The notes under the pieces are model-generated. The model saw only the letters and a program-made list of their open reading frames with translations. It was not told the origin of the DNA and searched no databases. The position numbers and the translations under genes were made by a program. Positions 19,045-27,931 of a DNA stretch of 64,000 nt are shown one piece after another. The first letter of the stretch is position 1. Every line of letters begins with the position of its first letter. The DNA lies in the NCBI GenBank assembly GCA_016592635.1, contig AP023240.1, positions 3,575,630 to 3,639,629 of the forward strand. The letters are read 5' to 3'. This DNA comes from Methyloprofundus sp. (lineage in GTDB: Bacteria; Pseudomonadota; Gammaproteobacteria; Methylococcales; Methylomonadaceae).

Positions 19045-19252
19045 GGTAACAAAGAGATAAAGTATATATTTAAAGAGTAATGCACAAAATACGTTAAATA
19101 CTCGTATGAGCTATTAAAGCATATTAGTTTATGAAGTAGCTGAATTTTGTGAAGCATTTACCCCTATGCGTAACGTGGTAATGGGGCGAACCTGTCGTTT
19201 TTCTGGAAGATGGCACTTGTGAATTTTGGGTATCAATATATTGGAATTGGGA

Positions 19253-22200
19253 TTACTTACCCTGACTCAACAAATCAAACACCACCCGTGCAAACCCAGC
19301 AGCCTTTTCAGGATCAGACAATAACTGCAACATTTGGTTTTGGTGCGCCTCGTTACTACCCATTACCGCATCATCAATCGCTTTAGGAAAGTCACCCAAC
19401 ATGGCTTGCTCTGGTGTATTGTTAGCAATTTGGCTCATCACCAAAGCATTCTCACTCAGCTTATCTCTAACAGTATAGGCATAGTTAACCAAATCTTTAT
19501 CGGTCAATTCATCGGTAATAAATAACTCATTTAGTCGCCCTATAATCCGTGATAAAAACTCTTCTTTTTTATCTTTGGGTTTTGCTGTCCCTATTTTATC
19601 GCCTGGTGTTAGGTACTCGCCAGCCTCTTCTTGCAGTTGAATGTCCTGCTGGCGTATTTTTGATAGGCGGTAGTGGCTTAGTACTACACTATTTAAGTCA
19701 ATCTCACCTTCCTCAAGCAATGCCTCACGTAGCATCGGGCGTAAATTTCTGGCATAGAGACTTAGCTTTTCTAAATCCTTATCATCGTAATCCACGATTT
19801 GGGACATAAATTCATAGAACCGTACAAAGGTACCCAAGTCCTTTTTAAAGATTTCTAAGGCATCTTTTTCCTGCTTACATTCCTTAAAGCTATTTTCTGC
19901 ATTGGCTATCAGTACTGCATCCGCTGTTTTCTTGGTACGCTCAAACAGTTCCTTGGCTAGCTTATAAGCCTCGATAGCTGACTTATACCGTTTCTGCCAA
20001 CGCTCTACTGCAGGTTTACAAATATTGGCTATTGCAGCATTGCTTTTGCTCTTTTGTAAGAAGGCATGACAAAATTGCTCGACTTCTTGCCATTGAAAGA
20101 TACTTGCTGCGCGTAGCTTATCGAATAAATCAAAGATTAAGTCAGGATCGGAGACATCATCCAGTTCAGCGGTTTGATAATACGGCTGGAAAGCTTCCAG
20201 AATCTCATCGGGATCATTAAAGAAATCCAGGATAAAAGTGCCTGTTTCAGCCTTACCTGGATAAGTCCGATTTAAGCGTGATAGCGTTTGTACACATTCC
20301 ACCCCGCCTAATTTCTTATCCACATACATGGCACACAGCTTAGGTTGATCAAAACCTGTTTGAAATTTATTGGCCACCAGCATCACTTGATAATCATCAC
20401 TATCAAAGGCTTTACGCATATCACGACCTTTAAGATTGGGATTCATATTATGTTCGGTATATTTCTCACCGATTAAGCCAGCTGCATTCGGGTCTTTCTC
20501 ATTAAATTCCACTTCACCAGAAAAAGCCACCATCGCATGAATCTTTTGATAGCCTTTTTCAGTGATGTATTTATCAAAGTACAACTTATAACGCACCGCC
20601 TCTTTACGTGAACTGGTGACTACCATGGCTTTGGCTTGCCCCCCTAATAAGCCCATCACATTGTTTTTAAAATGCTCAACAATCACCTGTACTTTTTGTG
20701 AGATATTGTAATCATGCAAACGTACCCATTGATTCAATTTAACCTTGGCTTTTTTACTTTCTACCTCTTGGTCTGAACCTTGGACCTGCATCGCCAAGTT
20801 ATAAGCGACTTTGTAATTAGTGTAATTTTTTAACACATCCAAAATAAAGCCTTCTTCTATCGCTTGGCGCATGCTGTAGACATGATAGGCTTCTGGCTTA
20901 TTTTTCTTAGACGGTGCTTCATTGGGATTGGGTAAGTGTCCAAATAATTCTAGTGTTTTGGTTTTAGGCGTTGCAGTAAAGGCCAAATAACTGAGATTAG
21001 ATGAAGCCCTGCGTGAAGCAACCGCAGCATCTAATATATCTTCCGTTGTTAATTCTTCATCAGTGCTATCCACCATCAACACTTCTTTTAATTGCCGTGC
21101 GGTCGAGCCTGTTTGCGATGAATGCGCTTCATCGGCAATTACCACATAATTGCGCTCTTTTAAGCTAATGCTGTTTTCTATGGCTTTTAAAACGTAAGGA
21201 AAGGTTTGAATGGTGACGATAATAATGGGCTGTGAGTTTTCTAAGGCATTGGCCAGCTTTTCTGATTTAGAACCTTCGCCTTCTTCATTATTAATCCGTC
21301 CGACCACGCCCTCAACACTGGTAAATTGCGAAATGGTATCTTGCAACTGAGCATCTAATACATTTCTATCGGTGACAATAATAATGGAATCAAATTGTTT
21401 ATTACCACTGGCATTATGTAAGGATGATAATTGATGTGCTACCCAGGCAATGGAATTGGATTTACCTGAACCCGCACTATGTTGAATCAGGTATTTATGC
21501 CCAGGCCCTTCAGTGCGTGCTGCATCGACTAATTTAGTCACCACATCCCATTGATGATAACGCGGGAAGATTAAGGTTTCTTTTTTGTACTTGCGGCCTT
21601 CCCAATCTTCCAGTTCTTCAATCTGTAAATGTACGAAGCGAGCAAGAATCTTTAACAGGTTGTCAGGCAGTAATACCTCATTCCATAAATAATCAGTAGC
21701 ATATTGATCCACATTATCAGGTACATCATTACCCGCGCCACCGTCTTTAGTGCCTTTATTAAAGGGTAAAAAGAAAGTGTCTTCGCCTTCTAAGCGAGTT
21801 GCCATATACACTTCATATTGACTGACCGCAAAATGGATCAAAGCACCGCGCTTAAAGCTTAATAATGGCTCTGTTTTTTTAGTGGCTGGATCAATGGCAA
21901 AGCGAGTGGTCTTATATTGTTTAATGGCCTGTTGTACTGCCTGCTTAAATTCAGACTTTAACTCTAAGGTGGCAATAGCTAAGCCATTTACAAATAACAC
22001 TAGATCAATACGCCAAGCCTTAGCTTTAGTGCCTGTTTGCGCTAAGTGCTCTGCTGTTGCCCAAGGACTATAAACTAATTCAGGCACAACACGACAACGA
22101 TTTTGTTGGTATCGCACCAAGGTATCAGGGTTTAAGTCATGTTCGGGTTTAAACTGGCATAAACTAAAGCGTGTGCCTCGATCCCTTAATTCATGCCTTA

Positions 22201-22492
22201 AAACACCCAAGGTGCCAAAGGTGCGCATTTCCTTATTAGCTGCATTCGGATCGGCTTTATTCAGCTGAGTGGCTACCCGTTCTAAAAACTTTTGCTCAGG
22301 GTTATTTGGGTAAAGTGCGCAGAACTTTTGCCATTGCGCCTCTTGGGTTTGTTTAACAAAGCCTAAGACATCATCTTCATACAAGGCCAGCTTGCGGTTG
22401 TAGTTTTCAGGGCTGCCTAACAGCCAGCCATTAGCGACTAGCTGATCGATTATATCGTTTTGAAATATACTTTCTTTTGCTTTGTTATCCAT
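19253..22492 (-). CDS. hsdR: Type I restriction enzyme, R subunit
   Basis: HsdR moves DNA through the type I complex and cuts it far from the recognition site. The 1079-residue chain has the nuclease domain near 150-200 with IDLVLFVNGLAIATLELKS, fitting the PD-(D/E)xK pattern, then the motor: Walker A HSAGSGKSNSIAW (about 335), VIIVTDRNVLD, DEAH box in VIADEAHSSQTG, LAFTATPKTKT and the helicase motif SRLNRTYPGKA. The helical C-terminal part binds the M/S core. It is separated from hsdS and hsdM by a transposase, an MNT-HEPN gene and a DUF1016 nuclease, all on the same strand. No frame break is seen, so the enzyme may be active. Confidence 0.95.
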   Translation of the reverse strand: MDNKAKESIFQNDIIDQLVANGWLLGSPENYNRKLALYEDDVLGFVKQTQEAQWQKFCALYPNNPEQKFLERVATQLNKADPNAANKEMRTFGTLGVLRHELRDRGTRFSLCQFKPEHDLNPDTLVRYQQNRCRVVPELVYSPWATAEHLAQTGTKAKAWRIDLVLFVNGLAIATLELKSEFKQAVQQAIKQYKTTRFAIDPATKKTEPLLSFKRGALIHFAVSQYEVYMATRLEGEDTFFLPFNKGTKDGGAGNDVPDNVDQYATDYLWNEVLLPDNLLKILARFVHLQIEELEDWEGRKYKKETLIFPRYHQWDVVTKLVDAARTEGPGHKYLIQHSAGSGKSNSIAWVAHQLSSLHNASGNKQFDSIIIVTDRNVLDAQLQDTISQFTSVEGVVGRINNEEGEGSKSEKLANALENSQPIIIVTIQTFPYVLKAIENSISLKERNYVVIADEAHSSQTGSTARQLKEVLMVDSTDEELTTEDILDAAVASRRASSNLSYLAFTATPKTKTLELFGHLPNPNEAPSKKNKPEAYHVYSMRQAIEEGFILDVLKNYTNYKVAYNLAMQVQGSDQEVESKKAKVKLNQWVRLHDYNISQKVQVIVEHFKNNVMGLLGGQAKAMVVTSSRKEAVRYKLYFDKYITEKGYQKIHAMVAFSGEVEFNEKDPNAAGLIGEKYTEHNMNPNLKGRDMRKAFDSDDYQVMLVANKFQTGFDQPKLCAMYVDKKLGGVECVQTLSRLNRTYPGKAETGTFILDFFNDPDEILEAFQPYYQTAELDDVSDPDLIFDLFDKLRAASIFQWQEVEQFCHAFLQKSKSNAAIANICKPAVERWQKRYKSAIEAYKLAKELFERTKKTADAVLIANAENSFKECKQEKDALEIFKKDLGTFVRFYEFMSQIVDYDDKDLEKLSLYARNLRPMLREALLEEGEIDLNSVVLSHYRLSKIRQQDIQLQEEAGEYLTPGDKIGTAKPKDKKEEFLSRIIGRLNELFITDELTDKDLVNYAYTVRDKLSENALVMSQIANNTPEQAMLGDFPKAIDDAVMGSNEAHQNQMLQLLSDPEKAAGFARVVFDLLSQGK

Positions 22493-22504
22493 TTATTTCA
22501 ATCC

Positions 22505-22591
22505 GTAGGATGGGCAAAGGTCTTTTTCGTGCCCATCTTTATTCGTAATAATCATGATGGGCACGGGATAAAGCCCCTTTGCCCATCCTAC
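22505..22591. repeat. REPIN-like palindrome, copy A
   Basis: An 87-base inverted pair of REP units: the left arm begins GTAGGATGGGCAAAGG and the right arm ends CCTTTGCCCATCCTAC, with inner GTGCCCATC / GATGGGCAC arms facing each other. It lies between the hsdR start and the transposase stop. The same building blocks recur at 23128-23210, 24038-24125 and 26796-26879. Such palindromes are typically moved by the RAYT transposase next door. Confidence 0.85.
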
Positions 22592-22595
22592 ATTT

Positions 22596-23114
22596 TTATT
22601 CATGACCTATACCATCAAAATCATCTTTTATTGAAACATTTGACTCATACCACCCATTATCGACTGCTTTCTGAAATGAGCTGTATGGCCAATCGCCAAG
22701 CGTATCAGCATAACCATGCTTGATGGGATTAAAATGAATATAGTCCATATGTCGCCGCCAATCTTCCTCATTGCGAATACAATGCTCCCAAAAGCGGCGT
22801 TGCCAAATACCTTTCTCACGTTTTTTTATTTTAGATAGATTTACAGTCGCTCGAGGTAAACCTGTTGAAAAATAACGTTTAATAACCATCCAACGCGTGG
22901 AAAAATCCGCATCACCTTCGGGTAGCCGCCATGTTGTATGTAAATGGTCAGGCAAAACAACTATCGCTTCAATTTCAAACGGGTGTCGCTCTCTACAGAC
23001 TTTAAAAGCAGCTCGTAATCTATCAATATTTTCAATTAATAACGGCTTACGGTTTGCTGTAACCACCGTAAAAAAATACCTAGCTCCAGGCTGATAAAAA
23101 CGTCGATATTCCAT
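22596..23114 (-). CDS. REP-associated tyrosine transposase (RAYT)
   Basis: A 172-residue single-strand transposase of the Y1/HUH class. It starts MEYRRFYQPGARYFFTVVTA, has the HUH metal site in VVLPDHLHTTWRLP and the catalytic-tyrosine helix YIHFNPIKHGYA near 130, preceded by RRFWEHCIRNEEDW. Proteins of this group cut and rejoin REP/REPIN palindromes, usually their own. Here copies A and B of the palindrome sit directly on either side, at 4 and 13 bases distance, which is the standard RAYT arrangement. All motifs are intact, so it may be active. It has moved in between the parts of a type I restriction locus. Confidence 0.93.
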   Translation of the reverse strand: MEYRRFYQPGARYFFTVVTANRKPLLIENIDRLRAAFKVCRERHPFEIEAIVVLPDHLHTTWRLPEGDADFSTRWMVIKRYFSTGLPRATVNLSKIKKREKGIWQRRFWEHCIRNEEDWRRHMDYIHFNPIKHGYADTLGDWPYSSFQKAVDNGWYESNVSIKDDFDGIGHE

Positions 23115-23127
23115 ATTTAACCAAAAT

Positions 23128-23210
23128 GTAGAAAGGGCAAAGCGATAGCGTATCCATCTTTTGTGTTATGAATTGATGGGCACGGGATAAAGCCCCTTTG
23201 CCCATCCTAC
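23128..23210. repeat. REPIN-like palindrome, copy B (left half worn)
   Basis: The left half reads GTAGAAAGGGCAAAGCGATA and is diverged from the others; the right half GATGGGCACGGGATAAAGCC then CCTTTGCCCATCCTAC is exact. It sits between the RAYT start and the end of the MNT-HEPN gene. The left-half variant with GCGATAGCG matches the right half of copy D, showing that two REP subtypes are present. Confidence 0.75.
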
Positions 23211-23217
23211 AATACTA

Positions 23218-24003
23218 TTAAATTGTATCTAATGCTTTACGCCATATTAGGACTAAATCACCCATCACCGCATAATTCTTTTGTGTAACGACCGCTTGTA
23301 CAACACCATCATTAATATCCAGATAATCATGCACTAGCACATTACGAAAACCGATAATCTTTAACAACTCATTATGCTGCTGCAATGTTAAATCGCCTCG
23401 ATTTTTTAACTCATCAATCGCTTCACGTGATTGGCTGAGTGATAGCTGGTATTTTTGCTGAACAAAATACCGAGCCATACCAATAAAGGATTCAATATAA
23501 ATCTGCAATGCACGTTGAATGGCTAAAAAATCTCGCTCTGTCCAGGTATTGACATCTTCAGTGCTATATTCATCAAGAATACGACACATTTTTTGTTGAT
23601 GTCGAATAATAGACTGCTCACCGCAAACTCTCTCATAATCCTTTTCCCATTTGGATAATATACTTTGTTCAACGCGTCTAACATGTGGCACGTTTCGATC
23701 AAACCATTTAACCGCCGACATGATAATACTGTACTGTAAATACATCGGCGCAGTTTCTATATCCACCACACTTATTTGTTTATAAAGCTTTAGTTCACGC
23801 TCAAGTTCAGCTTCTAATAATTGCGGACGTAATGCTCTAGCACTTAAATCGTTTTCATAATCGGTAAATAATACCGCAATATCCCAATCACTGTCAGTAT
23901 GCGCCGTTTGTTTAGCGCGAGAACCATAAAGGTAAATGGCATCAACCTTTGCATATGCTTGAATAAGTGTTACTAGCTGCTGGGTTTCTAAGTACTTGCA
24001 CAT
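23218..24003 (-). CDS. Single-chain MNT nucleotidyltransferase-HEPN protein
   Basis: This 261-residue chain joins what are usually two proteins. Residues 1-110 are a minimal nucleotidyltransferase: YLYGSRAKQTAHTDSDWDIA has the GS motif (27-28) and the aspartates D39 and D41. Residues about 130-261 are a helical HEPN domain ending in GFRNVLVHDYLD, an exact R-x4-H-x-Y motif (R220, H225, Y227). In HepT-MntA systems the MNT antitoxin silences the HEPN RNase toxin by adding AMP to that tyrosine. A fusion would permit this within one molecule or between partners. It lies in a defence island, 7 bases after REPIN B and 170 bases from a DUF1016 nuclease gene. Function is inferred, not proved. Confidence 0.85.
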   Translation of the reverse strand: MCKYLETQQLVTLIQAYAKVDAIYLYGSRAKQTAHTDSDWDIAVLFTDYENDLSARALRPQLLEAELERELKLYKQISVVDIETAPMYLQYSIIMSAVKWFDRNVPHVRRVEQSILSKWEKDYERVCGEQSIIRHQQKMCRILDEYSTEDVNTWTERDFLAIQRALQIYIESFIGMARYFVQQKYQLSLSQSREAIDELKNRGDLTLQQHNELLKIIGFRNVLVHDYLDINDGVVQAVVTQKNYAVMGDLVLIWRKALDTI

Positions 24004-24037
24004 AATTATTCTAACATTTTTGATTTTAAAGTTTCGT

Positions 24038-24125
24038 GTAGGATGGGCAAAGGAGCTTTATCCCGTGCCCATCAAATGTAATGCTCATAAAGGTGGGCAC
24101 GTCGTACCTCCTTTGCCCACCCTAC
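24038..24125. repeat. REPIN-like palindrome, copy C
   Basis: An 88-base palindrome between the MNT-HEPN and DUF1016 genes, again with arms GTAGGATGGGCAAAGGAG and CCTTTGCCCACCCTAC. The right half contains GTGGGCACGTCGTACCTCC, the same inner text as the left half of copy D, so the two are related by recombination or common origin. Confidence 0.85.
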
Positions 24126-24172
24126 AATTTTGTTAAATTAATTTTTGTTACTTACTTATCAGTGCCATAGCA

Positions 24173-25204
24173 TTATTCCTTATTTTCTAAGCGCAATTTT
24201 GCATTGATAATAGCTTGCTGTAATTTCTGTTCTAGCTCCTCTTTTGGTGGCAATACCGTTAAATATTCGGCGACATGAATACCGTTTTGATCCAATTCCA
24301 ATAGCTCGATTTGCTCCTGTTTTTTACCTGCACACAAAATAATGCCCAACGGTGGATTTTCATCCGCTTCTTGTTCATGTTTGGCTAACCAGCGTAAATA
24401 CAACTCCATTTGGCCTTTATATTCGGCTTTAAAACGCCCGACTTTTAAATCAATCGCCACTAAGCGTTTTAGTTTACGATTGTAAAATAACAGATCAATA
24501 TAAAAATCATCTTTATCAATTTGTAAGCGTTTTTGCCGTGCTATAAAAGTAAACCCTGAGCCTAATTCTAATAAAAACTGCTCTAACTCACGCAATATCG
24601 CGTCTTCCAGATCTTTTTCCAAGTAGCTGTCATTTAAGCCTAAAAAGTCCAGCACATAAGGATCTTTTAAAATCAGGTTTTGATTGACTTGCCCCGAATC
24701 GCGTAATAATTGTAATTCCTGGCTAATGGTTTGCTCGGGCTTTTTTGAAATAGCGGTGCGTTCAAACAGCTGTGAATCAATACGCTCTGCAAGCGTGCGG
24801 ACTGACCAACCTTCTTGCATTGCCATAGTGATATAAAACTCACGTTTTAGAGGATCAATAATGTATACCAGCTGTTTTAAATGCGACCAGCTCAATTGTC
24901 TCCACACTGTAGAGACAATCTGATTATCAGGAAAAACCTCAGCAAAACGTAAACAGTGCCTTAATTGTTGACTGCTCCAGCCTTTACCCACCGACTCGGT
25001 TAATTGTTTTGCCAGTGTTTTAATCACTTGTTGACCGTATTCTGCTCGCTCACCTTTCAACACCTCATCGGCAATCCGTTTACCCACCTGCCAATATAAC
25101 AAAGTCAATTCAGCATTGACTGCTACCGCCGCTTGCTGTTTGGCTGATTGAATGAGGTCTTTTACTTCAGCAAATAATTCGGTGTTGTTTAAAGGTTGGT
25201 TCAT
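24173..25204 (-). CDS. DUF1016 (YhcG-like) PD-(D/E)xK nuclease family protein, intact
   Basis: The 343-residue protein has an N-terminal helical domain (EVKDLIQSAKQQAAVAVNAE, TLLYWQVGKRIADEVL, GWSSQQLRHCLRFAEVFPD) that often takes part in DNA binding, a joining segment KDPYVLDFLGLNDSYLEKDL, and a nuclease core DDFYIDLLFYNRKLKRLVAI followed by DLKVGRF. The acidic pair and the lysine of the PD-(D/E)xK fold (D...DLK) are present. Members of this family are found inside type I restriction islands; their substrates are unclear. A second, gutted copy of the same family lies at 26620-27363. It is 91 bases downstream of hsdS, same strand. Confidence 0.88.
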   Translation of the reverse strand: MNQPLNNTELFAEVKDLIQSAKQQAAVAVNAELTLLYWQVGKRIADEVLKGERAEYGQQVIKTLAKQLTESVGKGWSSQQLRHCLRFAEVFPDNQIVSTVWRQLSWSHLKQLVYIIDPLKREFYITMAMQEGWSVRTLAERIDSQLFERTAISKKPEQTISQELQLLRDSGQVNQNLILKDPYVLDFLGLNDSYLEKDLEDAILRELEQFLLELGSGFTFIARQKRLQIDKDDFYIDLLFYNRKLKRLVAIDLKVGRFKAEYKGQMELYLRWLAKHEQEADENPPLGIILCAGKKQEQIELLELDQNGIHVAEYLTVLPPKEELEQKLQQAIINAKLRLENKE

Positions 25205-25294
25205 GCGCTAGCTTCCTTATTATCTTTATTAGGGGCTTGCCAGTTTCTTACCTCACAAATCGGCAGGGATCGCCGATTTGGACAGTGCCAATAC

Positions 25295-26623
25295 TTATAA
25301 TTCATTATTATCACCCATTATTGTATTGGCACTGCCCGTAGGGTGTGAGGTATGATGCCGAACATCAATTTTTCCTGTGACGGCGGCGGAGATTAGGGCT
25401 GTTCGGCGTTCTTGCATTAAATTTATAGCAACTTTTGCTTTGCTTTCAATTTCATCAAATTTATTCAAATTAATGTCAATTATTGCAACAATTTTTTCTT
25501 GCTCTTCAATGGGGGGCAATAATATAGACATGTCACTTATAAATTCAGCTGAAGCTCTCGGCATCTTTGAACCATAAGTTGAACTGTTCACAATAGAAAT
25601 AAATGTTTCATTTATCATCTGATAAAAACAATACCTGCCAACAATACTTACACCTGGCCTATAAACTAATAAATCACCAAATGCCACTCCACTTTCCTTG
25701 GAGAAAAAAACTTTTGCTAAGTAAGGTCTTAACTTTCCAAATAAAACATCACCTTCTTTAAACTCAACATCTTCACCAGAATAACTAGATTCAGTTTTAA
25801 TATATTTTCCCGACCAACCCTCAATATTCTCTAATGCAATTACCTTTTTCTCACCTATAGCAATTTTATTATTAATAAATTCGCAAACAAATTTCAAACT
25901 TTTAACTTCCCAATGCGCAGGCATCTCACCCAACCACTCAACACCTGAGTCGCGCATAGGGACGCTGGAATTTAAACCTTTGGTCACTGCATGGCTAATC
26001 ACGGCCTGACGTTTTTCTTTTAGCAGTTTGATCAGCTGTTGTTGTTTTTCGATCAGGGTATCGATTTTGGCGGTTTCGTGGTCGAGGAAGTTGGTTATTT
26101 TCTTTCTCTCAACTTCTGGAGGAAGAGGTATTTCAAAACTATTTAAATTTCCTGTCGTTAGTTGATTAATGGTAGCAGTAAGAAATGAACCAGATTGAGA
26201 CTCAAAAAGCGGTGAATTAAAAACTTTCGAAAGGTAATTGTTATATGGGCTTCTAAATATCGACATAAATGCACCAAAAGTCATGCCTGCCGCATGATCA
26301 TCAATTTGAGCATTCTTCCCAATTAATGCTCGACTCCCATTTCTGGCACAGAGCAATATATCTCCTGTTTGTGTTACCAACTTTGAAGGTACTTTCTTAT
26401 TAACATAGACATTATCATCGTATGCTAACTGTTTTTTTTGTACATTCGATGATCTTAATACTAAAACACCTTCACCTTCATCAACAACTTCATCAGGTGA
26501 GTAGGTTAAACCTATTAGTGCATCACCAAGATACTTTAGCCTCTTAATTTCCCAGTGGTTAGGTATCTGATTTAACCATCCTAAGTCTGCTATCTTGTAC
26601 TCCCTATAAGTCTGATATTTCAT
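25295..26623 (-). CDS. hsdS: Type I restriction enzyme, specificity subunit
   Basis: HsdS reads the target sequence and holds HsdM and HsdR. The 442 residues show two tandem half-proteins: DLGWLNQIPNHWEIKRLKYL starts the first target-recognition domain and SGVEWLGEMPAHWEVKSLKF the second (about residue 215). Each is followed by a helical spacer: KIDTLIEKQQQLIKLLKEKR then QAVISHAVTKG, and LMQERRTALISAAVTGKID. The target sequence cannot be predicted. Its start overlaps the end of the DUF1016 remnant by four bases (ATGA), so translation is coupled to that gene. No frame break seen. Confidence 0.95.
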   Translation of the reverse strand: MKYQTYREYKIADLGWLNQIPNHWEIKRLKYLGDALIGLTYSPDEVVDEGEGVLVLRSSNVQKKQLAYDDNVYVNKKVPSKLVTQTGDILLCARNGSRALIGKNAQIDDHAAGMTFGAFMSIFRSPYNNYLSKVFNSPLFESQSGSFLTATINQLTTGNLNSFEIPLPPEVERKKITNFLDHETAKIDTLIEKQQQLIKLLKEKRQAVISHAVTKGLNSSVPMRDSGVEWLGEMPAHWEVKSLKFVCEFINNKIAIGEKKVIALENIEGWSGKYIKTESSYSGEDVEFKEGDVLFGKLRPYLAKVFFSKESGVAFGDLLVYRPGVSIVGRYCFYQMINETFISIVNSSTYGSKMPRASAEFISDMSILLPPIEEQEKIVAIIDINLNKFDEIESKAKVAINLMQERRTALISAAVTGKIDVRHHTSHPTGSANTIMGDNNEL

Positions 26624-27363
26624 AACTCACCCGCCAATTCATTCTCAATCTCTTCAATACTGGGTAATTTAAATTGCAGGTTTTCAGGCAAAGATTGCGT
26701 ACTGTGATATTCCGAAACACCAATCGGCTTTTGTATATCACTCAAGGCATATTCTGCAACCAGTCGGTCTTGGTTTTTACACAACAATAAAAACTGTAGG
26801 ATGGGCAAAGGAGGTACGACGTGCCCATCAATGGTAATACGCTGATTTGATGGGCACGCTATCGCTTTGCCCATCCTACGTGCTTTGCCTTCACGCTGCC
26901 ATAAACCACTTTCTATTTGATGGGTTAATACGCTACGACTCCAGCCATTATCTAGCGTGTTTTGTACATAGTACACTGCCTCTGCAACGCTTTGGCATTT
27001 GGCAATAATCTTTAAATTGTGCCCCCAGGGAATCTGGACTAATTGCGAAACAGGCTGTTGCGCAATTGCTGAAGCTGATGACCAGAACTGACACCACTTG
27101 CGGATTTGTTCTAGGTTACGTTTGGAGAAGCCTTTCATTTCTGGGAACTCTGCCATTAAGTCTTGGCTAAGTTGTTTTAAAAAACCATCACCCCAACGTG
27201 CTTGTTTTTGCCTTTGGACAATTTCTTCGCCTAATTCCCAGTAGAATTCTAGCAGCGCACTATTAACCTTAACCACGGCTTTAAGCTGTGACTGTAAGAC
27301 GTTTTTCTTAAGGTCTTTTAGCCAGTATTTGTATTCGTTATTTTGTAATAGTAAGTTATCCAT
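26620..27363 (-). pseudogene. DUF1016 nuclease gene with core deleted and a REPIN fused in frame
   Basis: The 247-residue reading frame is open but its family match is broken. Residues 1-158 are a normal DUF1016 N-terminal domain (KWCQFWSSASAIAQQP, LVQIPWGHNLKIIAK, NGWSRSVLTHQIESGLWQRE). The next 28 codons translate REPIN copy D, giving MGKAIACPSNQR and VVPPLPILQ, which belong to no protein. The frame then re-enters the C-terminal tail with FLLLCKNQDRLVAEYALSDI and QKPIGVSEYHSTQSLPENL. The middle part with the PD-(D/E)xK catalytic residues, about 150-160 residues in full-length relatives, is absent. It cannot be a nuclease; a DNA- or partner-binding role for the N-terminal domain is possible. 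It overlaps hsdS by four bases and follows the toxin gene by one base. Confidence 0.85.
26796..26879. repeat. REPIN-like palindrome, copy D, inside a coding sequence
   Basis: An 84-base palindrome (GTAGGATGGGCAAAGGAGGT ... CTTTGCCCATCCTAC) that keeps the reading frame of the DUF1016 gene because its length is a multiple of three and it has no stop in that frame. It occupies the place of the missing catalytic core, which suggests that insertion and deletion happened together or that the deletion ended at the repeat. Confidence 0.88.
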
Positions 27364-27364
27364 A

Positions 27365-27634
27365 TCATCCTTTAAACAGTTGGTTATGACTGCCTAATCT
27401 AACTAATTTTATACTTATTTCGCCTACTTGATAAATTAACAATAAGTCTCCTGAGATATGGCACTCTCTAAAATCTGCCCACTCTCCGGTCAAGGCATGA
27501 TCCTTAAATTCTAGGGCTAAAGGTTTAGCCTGCGCTAGACAATAAAGTGCTTCAATCAATTTTGTGAAGTGCTTATCACTTATCGTTACTTTTTGTTCAT
27601 CACGCTTAAATGCCTTAGTTTTTCTCAGTATCAT
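27365..27634 (-). CDS. RelE/YafQ-family toxin
   Basis: An 89-residue ribosome-dependent mRNA interferase-like protein. The end FRECHISGDLLLIYQVGE is the family's strand region with the base-contacting arginine and histidine, and KLVRLGSHNQLFKG matches the YafQ C-terminus with its GSHSELF-like motif; TKAFKRDEQK at the start is typical as well. Catalytic histidines (H59-type in ECHI and the C-terminal H) are present, so the toxin may be active. It overlaps its antitoxin gene by four bases, the usual coupled layout with the antitoxin first. The pair sits between hsdM and hsdS. Confidence 0.88.
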   Translation of the reverse strand: MILRKTKAFKRDEQKVTISDKHFTKLIEALYCLAQAKPLALEFKDHALTGEWADFRECHISGDLLLIYQVGEISIKLVRLGSHNQLFKG

Positions 27635-27885
27635 TTTGTTAGCTGAGCTTTTAAGTCTTCAATCGTTATACTTTCCATATCACGGTCTGCACGAGCGTCT
27701 TCCATTGCTTCAATAGTTTCTGCATTTGGAATTTTTAATTCAAACGGGATCCCTCTATTCATTTTCACTTGTTCAAAGAACATGGTGATGGCTTGCGTTG
27801 TCGTGATGCCTAATTGGGATAAAATGGCCTCTACCTCCGATTTTAACTCTGGTTTTACACGGGCATTAATAATAGCGGTTTTCAT
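27631..27885 (-). CDS. RelB/DinJ-family antitoxin
   Basis: From the ATG at 27885 (AGGAG five bases upstream) the protein has 84 residues. It starts KTAIINARVKPELKSEVEAI, the ribbon-helix-helix DNA-binding part of RelB/DinJ, continues LGITTTQAITMFFEQV and ends in an acidic, flexible tail that would wrap around the toxin. A longer version from 27972 has no family match and no RBS. The pair probably represses its own promoter in the 46 bases before it, or is read through from hsdM. Confidence 0.9.
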   Translation of the reverse strand: MKTAIINARVKPELKSEVEAILSQLGITTTQAITMFFEQVKMNRGIPFELKIPNAETIEAMEDARADRDMESITIEDLKAQLTK

Positions 27886-27931
27886 GATAACTCCTGTTGT
27901 ATTACATTTGAAATACAATATTATACGCCAT

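Noticed and set aside
19045..19252. Possible gene end between mfd and hsdR
   Set aside because: A short plus-strand stretch (about 20 codons before a stop) looks coding-like but has no start, RBS or family match.
22505..26879. Repeated GATGGGC-containing units as a CRISPR array
   Set aside because: The units are inverted pairs, 500-2700 bases apart, with genes between them; there are no regular spacers and no cas genes.
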